Shown: in pieces, positions 12,701-23,267 of the stretch
Numbering within the stretch: position 1 is the stretch's first letter
Layout of the letters: the number at the start of each line of letters is the position of its first letter
Assembly (NCBI GenBank): GCA_035610365.1
Contig: CM069436.1
Location: 4,454,937-4,518,936, forward strand
From: Aquatica leii
Taxonomy: Eukaryota; Arthropoda; Insecta; Coleoptera; Lampyridae
Reading direction: 5' to 3'
DNA length: 64,000 nucleotides
Notes under the pieces: model-generated
What the model was told of the DNA's origin: nothing
Seen by the model: the letters and a program-made list of their open reading frames with translations, nothing else
Databases searched by the model: none
Made by a program: the position numbers and the translations under genes

Positions 12701-13026
12701 GTGAAACTTTAAGCGCGTTAAGCAAATTCGATTCCACGTCGTGGCCTTATTTTGGAGAAGATTTGCAAGGGGTTAATTGGGTCCAAGATGATCAACCGTT
12801 AACTTACGTTCAGGTTGGGTCGTCTGGCGTTTTTAGCTTAACGATTAATAGATTATTTTAGGTTAGATACGAAAACGCGTGCGAATATTCCAGCGCTTTG
12901 TTAGTGGAGTTGCTTCCTTGGAGTCTTTTAATAAACACCTTAGGATGTCCTGTGGCCATAGTCATCAACGAAAGAGAAGTCTGTCGTATTAGTCACAATG
13001 GAATTGTTACACCACCAAAACTCGAG
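9753..13026 (+). CDS. VPS13B: VPS13B, large central exon and start of the VAB region, four exons
   Basis: Exons are 9753-12246, 12295-12556, 12603-12813 and 12862-13026, all in phase with 3764. The first is a single 2,494-bp coding exon with no stop, starting VDLDKGYEASEEGS after GTTTTAG. The last exon contains LLVELLPWSLLINTLGC, the most conserved VPS13 motif in this stretch; it lies in the VAB (SHR-binding-like) adaptor domain that recruits VPS13 proteins to membranes. The donor at 12,557 (GA|GTAGGT) was chosen because only it restores phase; the more obvious GTAAAT three bases on would leave an in-frame stop. Introns within this cluster are 46-48 nt. Confidence 0.9.
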
Positions 13027-13429
13027 GTATTGTTATTTATTTTTTTTAATTTATTTATACTCGTTATATAATTTTAATGTGTTAATTAATTAATTGAAAT
13101 CAAACCGAGCGAAGTCAACGTATTCTCAAAATTTATATTGAATAAGAATATTTAGCTGAGTGGGTGGATGTAAAAAATAATTAACAAATATTGTCGCAAG
13201 AACTGCCGCCAGTGCGTTGTAAACAATTGGTTTTTGTAAATTTTATTGTAATTGTCTCAAAAGCATATTATTGACTGGTCAATTTCAGGGTGTGAAAACC
13301 TGAACGGGAGAGAATGTTTATTGCTCGGATGCCGATCTGTTTAATTGGTAGAACTTAGTAACTCGAATTACACTGTGCTAACAGCAGCTAATCACTCTGC
13401 GCGAGGGCTAGCAATTTTCATCACTTTAA
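13027..13429 (+). other. VPS13B 17.3-kb intron, start; no gene seen
   Basis: The donor is GAG|GTATTG at 13,027. The stretch is AT-rich intronic sequence with no recognised element. The LINE that follows begins abruptly around 13,430. Confidence 0.5.
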
Positions 13430-14797
13430 ACGGATTTCGATATACGAAAAAGGGAAAATCACAGGCGCAGTATTTGTAGATCTCTCAGCTGCATACGATA
13501 CTGTGAACCATAGGATGCTCCTCTCGAAGATCTACGACATGAGACACGACTACCACCTAGTCCAAGTCATCAAATCGTTATTGGAAAACAGACGATTCTA
13601 TGTAGAACTCTGCAAGCAGAAGAGCCGTTGGAGACGGCAACAGAACGGCCTCCCTCAGGGAAGTGTGCTAGCACCGACCCTCTTCAATATCTACACCAAC
13701 GATCAGCCCATCCACCCTAATTGCAGGAGTTTCTTATACGCTGACGATCTGTGCGTCACAGCACAGGAGAAAGAGTTCACCACCATCGAGAGAGTCCTTA
13801 CATCCGCTCTATCGAACCTCTCAACCTACTACAGCAAGAACTACCTGAGACCAAATCCGACCAAAACACAGGTAACTGCTTTCCATCTGCGCCATCGGGA
13901 AGCAAACTGGAAGTTACGCATCACCTGGAATGGTACGGAAATAGAACACCACCAGAACCCAGTGTACCTCGGAGTCGTCCTCGACCGGACCCTGACTTAT
14001 AGGTCCCACGTGGAAAAGACGATGGGGAAAGTCAGCGCTCGGAACAATATCCTCAGAAAACTGGCCAACACCAAGTGGGGCGCCAACCCGAGCACCCTGC
14101 GCTCTACTGCACTCGCACTCTGCTACTCCACAGCAGAATTTGCGTGCCCAGTTTGGGAGCGGTCATCTCATGCCAAAAAACTCGACCCGGTGCTCAACGA
14201 GAGCTGTCGCTACATCACGGGATGCCTGAAACCGACACCCATCAACAGCCTCTACCTATTAGCCGGTATTGCTCCACCAGACATAAGAAGAAATGTAGCG
14301 AGTAGGCGGGAAAAACTGAGGCAACTAGAGGACCCCAGACATCCATTGTACGGCCATACCAACGTCGACAAACGCCTAAAATCCCGAAAAAGCTTCATAC
14401 CCGAGAAACTCCTGGACTCAACAGCTAAAGCAGCGAGGTTGGATTCATGGCGCGAACGCGTTAAAAACACCGACGCAATCGACGGTACCAGCCTAGAAGT
14501 GGGAGAACACCTACCCGCTGGCGGTGATCTGGACTGGACTACGTGGAAAAGCCTAAACCGCCTACGCACTAGAACTGGCAGATCCAAAGTCAACATGACC
14601 AAGTGGGGGTACTCTAGCGACAGCGATTTATGCGACTGCGGGGAAAGACAGACCATGGAACATCTTCCGATCTGCCGACTCCTCGACGAAAAATGCACCA
14701 TGGAGGACCTCACCGCAGCCACCGACAGGGCCATAGCCTGTGCCCGCCACTGGAAGGACATATGAAACTTTTGGTTTAAGGACTCGAGAAGAAGAAG
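13430..14797 (+). mobile_element. 5'-truncated LINE, reverse-transcriptase fragment
   Basis: An unbroken frame of about 440 residues runs to a stop at 14,763-14,765. RT landmarks in order: FVDLSAAYDTVNHRML (13,471-13,518), GLPQGSVLAPTLFNIYTNDQ (about 13,650-13,710), FLYADDLCV (about 13,733-13,757) and PVYLGVVLDRTLTYRSH. A C-terminal cysteine-rich stretch reads CDCGERQTMEHLPIC. The 3' end finishes in GAGAAGAAGAAGATA, a simple-repeat tail. The element enters inside the RT, so it is a typical 5' truncation; the absence of stops suggests a fairly recent insertion. It looks like the Jockey/CR1/I group; the exact clade is not certain. Confidence 0.8.
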
Positions 14798-15356
14798 ATA
14801 CTTCTTTCCAACGCGTAACGTATCCACTCGATGTTCTCCGGAATTCTAGTGATTACCTCGTGTATGACGTTTCTTCAAAATGTTTCACTCAAAGCTCGTA
14901 ATGTTGCCGGAACATTTTTTTGCGCAAGAATTTTTGATGTATAAAAAACTTTTTACTCTCTACTCCCACTTATCCTTCTCCCTTTTGAGTATTTTCGCTT
15001 TACTGTTTCACTCTGTGTAAGGTATTTTTGTTTTTTTTGTTTCTATCGCCGTTTTTGCCACTTTTACCAGTACTCAAGCTTGCGCTTATCCCTGGCGTGT
15101 TGGTCGTTTGTCATCAATCTATTCATTGTTATGTTTTTTTTTTCCCAATTTGGTTTTTATAAATGGTTATTTACATTTCTTTGATTTATTTGTTAATTTC
15201 TTTCTCCTTAGCCGTGCCAAGGATTTTTATTTCCCTTTACAGTGTAGGGTGACCTCGACTTCGTTTCCATCCCTAACCTCGGGGAGGTGGCGAATTTCTA
15301 CTATATGTTAGATGGTTAGTTTCCCAGACTTGTTTACAGAAGATTTCGAAGTCCCT
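14798..15356 (-). other. T-rich spacer, probably including the 3' UTR of the next LINE
   Basis: It has T-rich plus-strand sequence and no open frame of interest. It lies directly downstream (minus strand) of the R1-clade LINE stop at 15,357, so at least part is likely its 3' untranslated region and tail. The boundary is not visible. Confidence 0.4.
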
Positions 15357-18300
15357 TCATGTTTTATTACTCATGAGTTCATATTTGTTTGGTGGCCACG
15401 GCAATTCTGCTTTCTCTACTGCTGCTTTTAGCATTTCTCTTAGTCCTTCGTACTTTTTGCATATTATTAGTGCGTGTGTTGCGTCTTCTCTTACATCACT
15501 ACATATGCACTGTGGGTTATCTGTTCTTTCTATGCGATGCAAGTTGAACCTGCCGTGGCCGGTGACTAGCTGGACTGTTTCCTTTTGTGGGATGCAGCTT
15601 TTCATTTCAGTAATTCTTATGTCAATACTTGGGAGGTAGCTGAATAGCTCTCCTTCTTTTGTGGAGCTTTCCCACTTGTTTTGCCACATTCTTAGGGTTT
15701 CTTTTTTTAGTTTGTTTGTTGCTGTCTTTTGTGTCATCATTTCATAAGCTGTGCTTAGTGGTTTTAGATCAGTTGTAGTGTCTATTTTTGATTTGGCGTG
15801 TACGTATGCGATTTGTACTTGGTGTTTTCTTATTAGATTCCTTGTTATGCAAGTGAGATATGTTTCTTGTCTTTTGTATGTTTGGATGTTTTTGGTCTCT
15901 TGGTCTGTGATTTGTATTTTTATATTTGGTCGGTCTGTTGTTGTTATTTCTTCGGCTGCAATTTTTGCGATTGCCGTAGTCGCCGCATACAGAATGGCTC
16001 CTGCTTTGTTCTGTTCGAATATTTTATGTATTGTAATGTCTTCTCCGTTTGGGCTAGTTTTATTTATGTGTGTTATTACTAACATGTCTGTGGTGTTTAT
16101 TTTTACCGTGTATTTTACTCCCTTTGGGGGTTCCGTAGCATTTATTTCGTATCGGCTACTCGGATGTCCTAGTTTGTATTTGCTGATTTTTGTTTCCACT
16201 GTGCCGGATTTTAATTCAACGTTACCTAGATTTGCGGTTTTTCGTGTTCTTACGTTGTAAGATTGAATCCTCTCTTGTATTAGTAGTTCAATCAAATAGC
16301 ACCTGCTAGTACTTGTATGGCTTCAGTAGATGTAGTTCGGTAAGCTTTTGTGATCATCAGCAGTGCGTGTCTTTGTGCACTCGTTAAGGTTTTCTGCTGT
16401 TTTTTATGAATTTTTGGGCCCCATCCTATGGCTCCGTACGTCAGTACAGCTTCTATTGTTCCTTTATATATGGTTTTTAAGATGTTTATTCAACCCCCAT
16501 GTGGGTTTGGCTGCCCACGCTAAAGCCTGGAAGACTTTTTTCGCTTTTTCTGTGATTTTTTTGACGTGAGTGTTAGTATTCATGCGTTCATCTATGTGCA
16601 CCACTCTTGTGTTCTTTCTATTTCCTTCGTTGCCTTGTCCTAGAGCTCTTTTCTGGACTTACCAACTACTATTATGATTTTGTCGTCAGCGTAGGCTATT
16701 TCTTGGGCTTCGGCACCAAAGCTAGAGTTATATACTAGGTTCCATAGGAATGCTCTCAGTATTGATCCCTGCGGGCACCCTTTCGTTACTTGTTTGCTAA
16801 CTGCCTCGTTGTTGGTGGTTATGGTGGCTTTTCTGTTGGCGAGGTAGCTTTTTACGATTTGGTACAAGTTGTTTGGAATTCTTGCCTCCTTTGCATGTTG
16901 TAACACACTTGGCCACCATAAGTCATCAAATGCACCTTGTATGTCGAGCTGTAATGCTAGCGCATACTTTTCGGTAGTTTTGCTGATTACTTGGTATAGT
17001 TGGTGTATGGCATCTTCCGTCGATAATTGTTCTCGGAATCCGTAGTGTTTATTGTTTATTAAAGAGTTTTTCTCAGCGTAGTATGTAAGTCTGTCCAAGA
17101 GGAGTTTTTCTAGTAGTTTGCCCAATACTGGTAGTAAAGTAATGGGTTTGTAAGCGTTCATTAGATAACGTGGTTTCTGGCATGTTATAGTACGCTCTCT
17201 TGATTATCTCTGGGTCCATACCGTCTGGGCCTTGCGCTTTTCCTGGTTTGATTGTCTTGACAGCCTCTCTCAACTCGCTGGGAGTGAAAGGGCAGTCTTC
17301 GTTTAGGTTATCGTATTTATTTACATTTTCTCTTATTTTCTTTTGTTCTGAGTTGTCTGTTGTTTGGTCGTCGTCTGGTACTAAGTTCGTTAATAGGGTC
17401 GCGGCTGTTTCTTCCCAATTTTGGGTCTCTAGATTATCGTCAGTTTTGATTGTATTTAGGAATCTTTCGGTCCCTTAGTTTTTGGTTAATTTGTATATGA
17501 TTGCGTTACCTATTTCGTTCACTAACGTTTTTAAACTTTTCCTTTTTCGTTTCCTGATCTCCTTATAGTATTCATTTCTAATTTCTTTATATTCAGGTTT
17601 TAACGTCGCCCTGTCTTCTGGGTTTTGTTCTTTTTGTGTTTTGTGTCTGGCTGTTATTGTTGCCTTTTTTAATTCGTTGAGATGTTTGTACCACCATTTT
17701 ACTGGGCGTTTGACGATAGTTTTTTCTGGGATTGTTTCTTTATACGCTTTCTGGAGTTCGTGTGTGATACTTTTTGCTAGTATTTCCGTTTCATTTCTCG
17801 GTATGGTGGTGCTGTATTTTTGTTCCAGTTTTGTTATTTTTACGTTGAACTCATCCCAATTGGCCCTCTTTAGTGCGTACCTTTTTACTGTCTTCTTTGG
17901 GAGTTGTTCGTTTTCTCTGGTTTCTACATTCCAGCGTATAAGTCTGTGGTCACTGCTGGTTGCTTCTCTATCTACGGTCCACTTGCTGATTTTTCCTGCG
18001 ATGTTTGGTGTGGATAGCGTTACATCTATATTTGTTTCGCCATGGTGACTGTATGTGTGTGGTTGTCCTGGTCGGTTGTGCACCACCAGGCGTGTTTGGG
18101 CTATAGTTTCCTCTAGCCTTTTCTCGCTCTCGTCAGTAGTTTGACTATGCCACAGTACCGATTTGGAGTTGGCATCCATACTTATTAAGGCATCGCATGG
18201 CGTGATTGTCTCTATAATGTTTTGTATTTTTGCTAAATATTTTTCGATATTTTCGCCGAATCTGCAGTATATGGATATCAGGTAAATACTTTTTTGGTTT

Positions 18301-20047
18301 GTTTTTGACTCCACGCATACTGTGGTTTCATCGGAGAATTGGTTCAGTTTTGTCACTGTATATTCTGGGTTGTTTACAATGATTGCAGCATATTTTTGGG
18401 TTTGTGCTTGCCCTTCGCAGATCACGGTACTGTGTTGGCCGTATCCCGGTATTTTTCCCTAATAATTATAAAGCTCTTGTATTAGAGCTACGTCTATGTT
18501 ATTGTTTTCAATGAACGTTCTTAGTGCATCTGTTGTCCTCTTCGTCTTTTGGAGGTTAAGCTGGACCATTTTGATCACTTTGTCGTACCCGGTTGAGTTT
18601 AGTCCTTTTGTGTTGGGTTTCTGCTTGTGTCTGTAATTTGTCGTTTTTATATCTTTCGTTAATTGTTGTTTATCCATAATTAATTTTGTTTAGATGGGTT
18701 TCTATTGCGTGTTTATATGCTGGGCAGTTTTTGCTTTGTGTATTATGCTCGTTTGGCTTACCAATCTCTTGCAGTTGACACATTTAGTGGTGGTAACATC
18801 ACCTTTTTTTTAGCAATCTTTATAGGTGTGCCCTGTCTCTGCACAGTGTCCGCATGTGTTCTGTGTTTCGCGGCAGTATTTTGCTATGTGTCCATATCCC
18901 TGGCATTTAGAGCACTTTGTTATTTTTATATGTTCCCTAATTCGGCACCTTTGCCATTCTATTATGTATACATGTCCTTGCTTGAGTAGTATCTCCCGTT
19001 CTTTTGGGTTGATTTCGATAATCCAATGAACATTGTCTCTTTGTTTGGGCCCGGTTTTAACATCCTTGTATTATGTTTTGGTTTATCAATTCTGTGGTTT
19101 CTTCGTCGCTGGTAGCTATGTTTTGTCTAATTATGGCTTCTTTCATCTGTTGTTCATCGATAGTTTTTTTGACATCGTATATAATTATCCTTGGGTTTTT
19201 CGGCTTTGGTTTCTCCGTAACTAGTCCCGCTTCTATTAGGTCTTCGTTTCTAATTAGTAGTTCCGCATCTTTACCGGTTTTCGTCTCGATTAGCAATCCT
19301 TTATTTTGTATAAGCCTGGTTCTTTTTATACTGACCCTGTTTTAGACGGATTTATTAACTCCTCGAGTTTATTTTTTACATCTTCACTTGACTTATAGGT
19401 CGCTGGGTCTTATTATCACGATCTCCTGTTTTTCCCACCTCATTTCTTCCATGTTTGTGGGTCTTATTACTTTGGCCGCTTCAGAGTATGTCTTTGGTTT
19501 TGGCGCTTGACTTACTGGAGCATTCGGCGTCTGCTGTTTATCTCACTTTAAGACGTTTATCGTGTCTTTCCGTCTCGAGTTTTGCATACTTTATACTGAG
19601 TGCCATTGCTTCATTTCTGACGTCTCTTATTCTCTGGTTTATTTCCATTACTGAAGCTTTTGTGAGTTTTCTTGTGAGTTCAGTCAGTGTATGATCTAGA
19701 TTGTCAATTTTTGTTAGCAATTTGTTTATTGCGACTGTGTCTATTTTTTCTCCTACTCTGCCGGTCTCGGTGTCATCTGTTTCATACTCTTCTTCTGAAC
19801 CGCTTATTGGGTCAGAGTCAAAGTTGGTTTGTTTTATGCTTGGTCGTCTGACCATTTTTGATTTACTCCTAGTGGCTTGCTTGTCTTGTGTTACTGCTCG
19901 TCGTAGCGGAGTAGCACATTCATTATTTCCGGCACTACTATGGCTAGTTGATTGCATACTGTATCTTATCGCACGTTTGTTCCTAGCACTTATATTTATA
20001 ACACTTTTACTGGTTTGACTGAGTTCTATGGGGAGGGGGGGGGTCAT
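15357..20047 (-). mobile_element. near full-length R1-clade LINE
   Basis: Minus strand, reading right to left. ORF1 starts at 20,047 (19,538-20,047, then 19,057-19,296) and ends with CCHC zinc knuckles near 18,830-18,935 (CSKCQGYGHIAKYC, CGHCAETGH). ORF2 starts at 18,677. The endonuclease is at 17,475-18,677, with VQLNLQKTKRTTDAL, ALIQE, SMDANSKSVLWHS and SSDHRLIRW. The RT is at 16,640-17,273, with KPGKAQGPDGMDPEIIK, GCPQGSILRAFLWNLVYNS and YADDKII. The C-terminal domain is at 15,357-16,295, with VTGHGRFNLHRIERTD and a Cys/His knuckle. Frame breaks fall near 16,300-16,640, 17,160, 17,475 and 18,430-18,460, and ORF1 is broken near 19,300-19,540, so it is inactive but not old. Sequence from 20,048 to about 20,390 is probably its 5' UTR. 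It lies antisense in the VPS13B intron. Confidence 0.85.
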
Positions 20048-20411
20048 TGTCTTTATTTTCTATAAGAGGGCCGCGGTGGTTGTGATTTGTCCGGGACAAG
20101 GGTTTTTATTACGCCCTTTAGGCAGGACCTTGTCACCGTTGTTCTTTTTCGGCCCCGGGGAGGCACACAACCTGGGTGACGAGTAATTTGTGTCTTTTAT
20201 GAACTGGCAGGTACTTAGCTGCCGTTAATCACTTTTGTTTACACACTATATAACTTTCGCGCTGGCGCACTACAACGGGCAATACGATAATTGTTCCGTT
20301 GTCCCCAAAGGAAATGTCTATGTGCCTATTTTTTTTGGTTTCTGACTTGAGTATATAAAATGATTAACTTGCAGTCGATCTAACAAACAATTGTATTTTT
20401 TCCGCCGATGG

Positions 20412-22890
20412 TTATTTCCTGTCGTAAAGTCGCTGTGAGTGGTTTAATTTTAATAAAAACCTTGTTCGTTCAATTGTAATTAATTTTCTTTTTATTTAAT
20501 TTTTCATCGTTGTCGTTATTACTATTACGCTTTTAGCGATTTTATTGAAATGAAGATTTTCTATATGTGTTGACGGATTTAAGGCGATTCTCGATTTAGT
20601 TCCATGTTGCTTTTGTTAACTTAAATTTCTTTATAGCTAATGTGGCGGAGACTCAAGTTCTTGCAATCGTGTGACTAAGGGTGGAAGTAGTATTTCCATG
20701 GAGTAGCGCCCAACGTGGGGCTCAAATCCACGACTCTGAGATTAAGAGTCTCATGCTCTTTTTGTTACCATCTTTTTTGTAACAACAGACTCTGCCAGTA
20801 ACAACCATGTCAGCACGGCTAGCTACGTGTCGGCGAGTAGGCGTTGTTGAGAATACTGTAATAGAAAAAGAGAAAAATAGGCGTTGCCATGGCTTGGAAA
20901 TACCAAGTGTACGTTCGAATCCGCTGTTCAAGAAGTAAGATAAAAGCACACCATCATCAACGAGAAAAATCGAATAATTTCGTGATATTTATTTTCTCAT
21001 TCGATATCATTGGTTTTATCAACGAAATACACAAATAAGAACTTTAGTTCTCATCGAACGAGACATGATCACCACGTTAAAATAAAATGAAATGTCCTTA
21101 AGTTCAGTAGCTACAGTTACGTAACACAGTTAAAACAGGATAATAGTAAGTCGACGTTGTAGCATACTGCAAGTCAGCCACTTCGATAAAAGATACTTCA
21201 CGGCAATCCACAGCTCGAATCGAGCAAAACCCCTGAGGTCATCAATCCTAAAGTATCGGTCTATTAGATGTTAGACACAGGGAAATACTACTTCCACTTT
21301 TAGTAACGGACTGCAACAGAAGAGCTCGAGTCTCCGCCAAATTCGCTGTAAGAATTGAAAGTTAACAAAAGCAACCTGATGCTCAACGTTATACCTGCGA
21401 GGGTCAACTAAATCGAGAATCGCCTTAAATCCGTAAATATACGTAGGAAATCTTCATTTTAATCAAAGGACAAGGTTTCTATCAAAATCAAACCAGTCAC
21501 AGCAACGTTACGACAAAAAATTACCAAATCCGAAATACCCAACCATAATCACACATAACACGTTGATAATAATGTTTATTAAGTATTTTAACGTTGTCAT
21601 TGTTGGTGTAAGTGTTTTGCGATTGCTGATTTCTCAATGCGTTTCTGTTGTGCGTCTCTTCTTTATTCTGTACTGTATACTGCGTCCTAATTGTGTCTTT
21701 CCACAACTACACTGAAGTTCTTAGATTTCCTTGGCTCGTAGGTAGTCCGTCTTTATTTGTAGATAGAAGTTGCTCAATATTCTTGACCGTGTTGTATCTT
21801 ACTCTAATGTTTCTCCTGTATAACCATTTGCCAACGGAGGGCAAGTAAGCAAATCCAGCGCCAGAATCCAGTTGGTACTTTCTCTTCGGATTTCTTTAGA
21901 TTTGTATTTATTTCTTACCAGCGTGTCAGTTACCCGTATAATCTCTGCTGGTCGGGTTTCTGGATCACTAATATTTTCTGTCAGTCGTAGAAATGTCGTG
22001 ATAAGTGATCTTTCCTGTTGTGGGTAGTGGTGTGATGTAGCTTGTAAATATATGTTTGCATTATTTTTCTTTCTGTATATGGTGAGCTTGTTATGTGTGC
22101 GATTTACTAGTACATCCAGAAAAGGTAAGCTACCATTTTCAACTTCCAACGTGAAACTAATGTGCGGGTGTTTATGTGGTTTAGGAATTGTTACAGAGGT
22201 TCGATTTTGTGTGGCCATATTATGAAGGTGTCTGTACCTGCATGAGTTCGTATGTTCTCTTCTTCGAAGGTTTTCATGAAATTGTTGGCAGTCGCTAACG
22301 ATAAAGATTATTAACTTTATCCTAGTGGGTTTTGTTAGTAACAACTACGACTAGCTGAGACATTGTTGAGTGGGCCTGGTTGAGAATTCTATAATAGAAA
22401 AGAGAAAAAATATAGGCGGCACTTCTTAAACTGACAAGATAATAATTCTTATATTTTAATAATAAGCTAGAAACGAAAAAAAATACTGACTACATAAGCT
22501 AGCTCGGTAAATAATCTCAAAACGACAAGACAAACTTTCAATCACAGGTAATTACTAATAACATCGTAAAATTACAAAGCAAATCGGTCAAATATTAACG
22601 CTTACATGCAGTTTCACGATCAACCCCCACTTCCATTCTTTAAACCAAGTAGCTAGATATCGGCTACATCCATAATGTTACTGTCGAAGCTTGCGAAGAA
22701 TGTAAGCTTACACGCATTGACGTGTGTTTGCTAAACTCTGGCCTTGACTACGTTTAAAACAAATACTCGATCGGAATACAGTCAATATACGTAAAAATCT
22801 TAATTTCAACAAAATCGACCTTAGCGTACAAGGCTTCTATCAAAATCGAACAGTGACGTGGCAAGGATTTTATTAAATTAATGTGAAACG
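20412..22890 (-). mobile_element. Penelope-like element remnant with repeats on both sides
   Basis: At 21,799-22,344 (minus) the C-terminal RT region of Penelope-like elements can be read: SFTLEVENGSLPFLDVLVNR, then NKLTIYRKKNNANIYLQ and ATSHHYPQQERSLI. Diverged direct repeats flank it: GTTGAGAAT..TATAATAGAAAAGAG with AATAGGCG near 20,845-20,885 and again near 22,368-22,413, and CTTCTATCAAAATCGAAC-like ends near 21,475 and 22,830. A partial inverted copy of the left repeat occupies about 20,412-20,700, matched in reverse to 21,275-21,515. Direct repeats plus an inverted partial copy are the known pseudo-LTR layout of Penelope elements. It is incomplete and broken. Confidence 0.6.
20705..20758 (-). 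other. truncated tRNA-Lys(CUU)-like sequence
   Basis: On the minus strand the sequence from GAGCATGAGACTCTTAATC through the T arm to CCCACGTTGGGCGCT matches the D-loop end, anticodon arm (anticodon CTT), variable loop, T arm and acceptor of insect tRNA-Lys. The first ~20 nt of the tRNA, including the 5' acceptor strand and A box, are replaced by unrelated sequence. It therefore cannot fold or be transcribed as a normal tRNA. It abuts the edge of an inverted repeat of the Penelope-like element. Confidence 0.7.
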
Positions 22891-23045
22891 TTTATATAAA
22901 TGACACGTAACAAACGAAGAACCCATTGCAGCGTCACTCTTCTGCTCTGTCGACGCCTTAAAAGCTAATGTGACTTGTCAGAAGTTGCTGTGAATTGTTA
23001 TGGTTGTTGATATTCTTTGACTTCTGGCGTCGCGTCGGTATAAAA

Positions 23046-23267
23046 TGTTAGACGTTTCATTTTGTGTTTGCGTTACATGCCTTATTAGTTCGTTTTCGCA
23101 GTGTTTTCTTTATGTATATGTTATACATATGTGTGTGACGTAACGCGACGTCGTAAAAATATTCACATCATTTTGTTATCAGTGTGCATTTTCTTTATTT
23201 CATTTCCGTATTTGTGTAATACATATAAATACACGTGTTTTCATTGTGCACACCCAAATCCTCAACA
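23046..23267 (+). repeat. Copia left LTR
   Basis: It probably starts at TGTTAGACG and ends at CAACA. Its right two thirds (TGTGTGACGTAACGCG onward) align with 28,410-28,567. The left third is weakly alignable, so the start is approximate. GTATA occurs just left of it and just right of the 3' LTR and may be the target duplication, offset by a few bases. Confidence 0.65.

Noticed and set aside
15373-19718. Plus-strand open frames that look like membrane proteins (hydrophobic, Cys-rich)
   Set aside because: They are antisense shadows of the R1-clade LINE, whose endonuclease, RT and zinc knuckles lie on the minus strand.
20705-20758. Functional tRNA-Lys gene
   Set aside because: The 5' acceptor strand and A box are missing.
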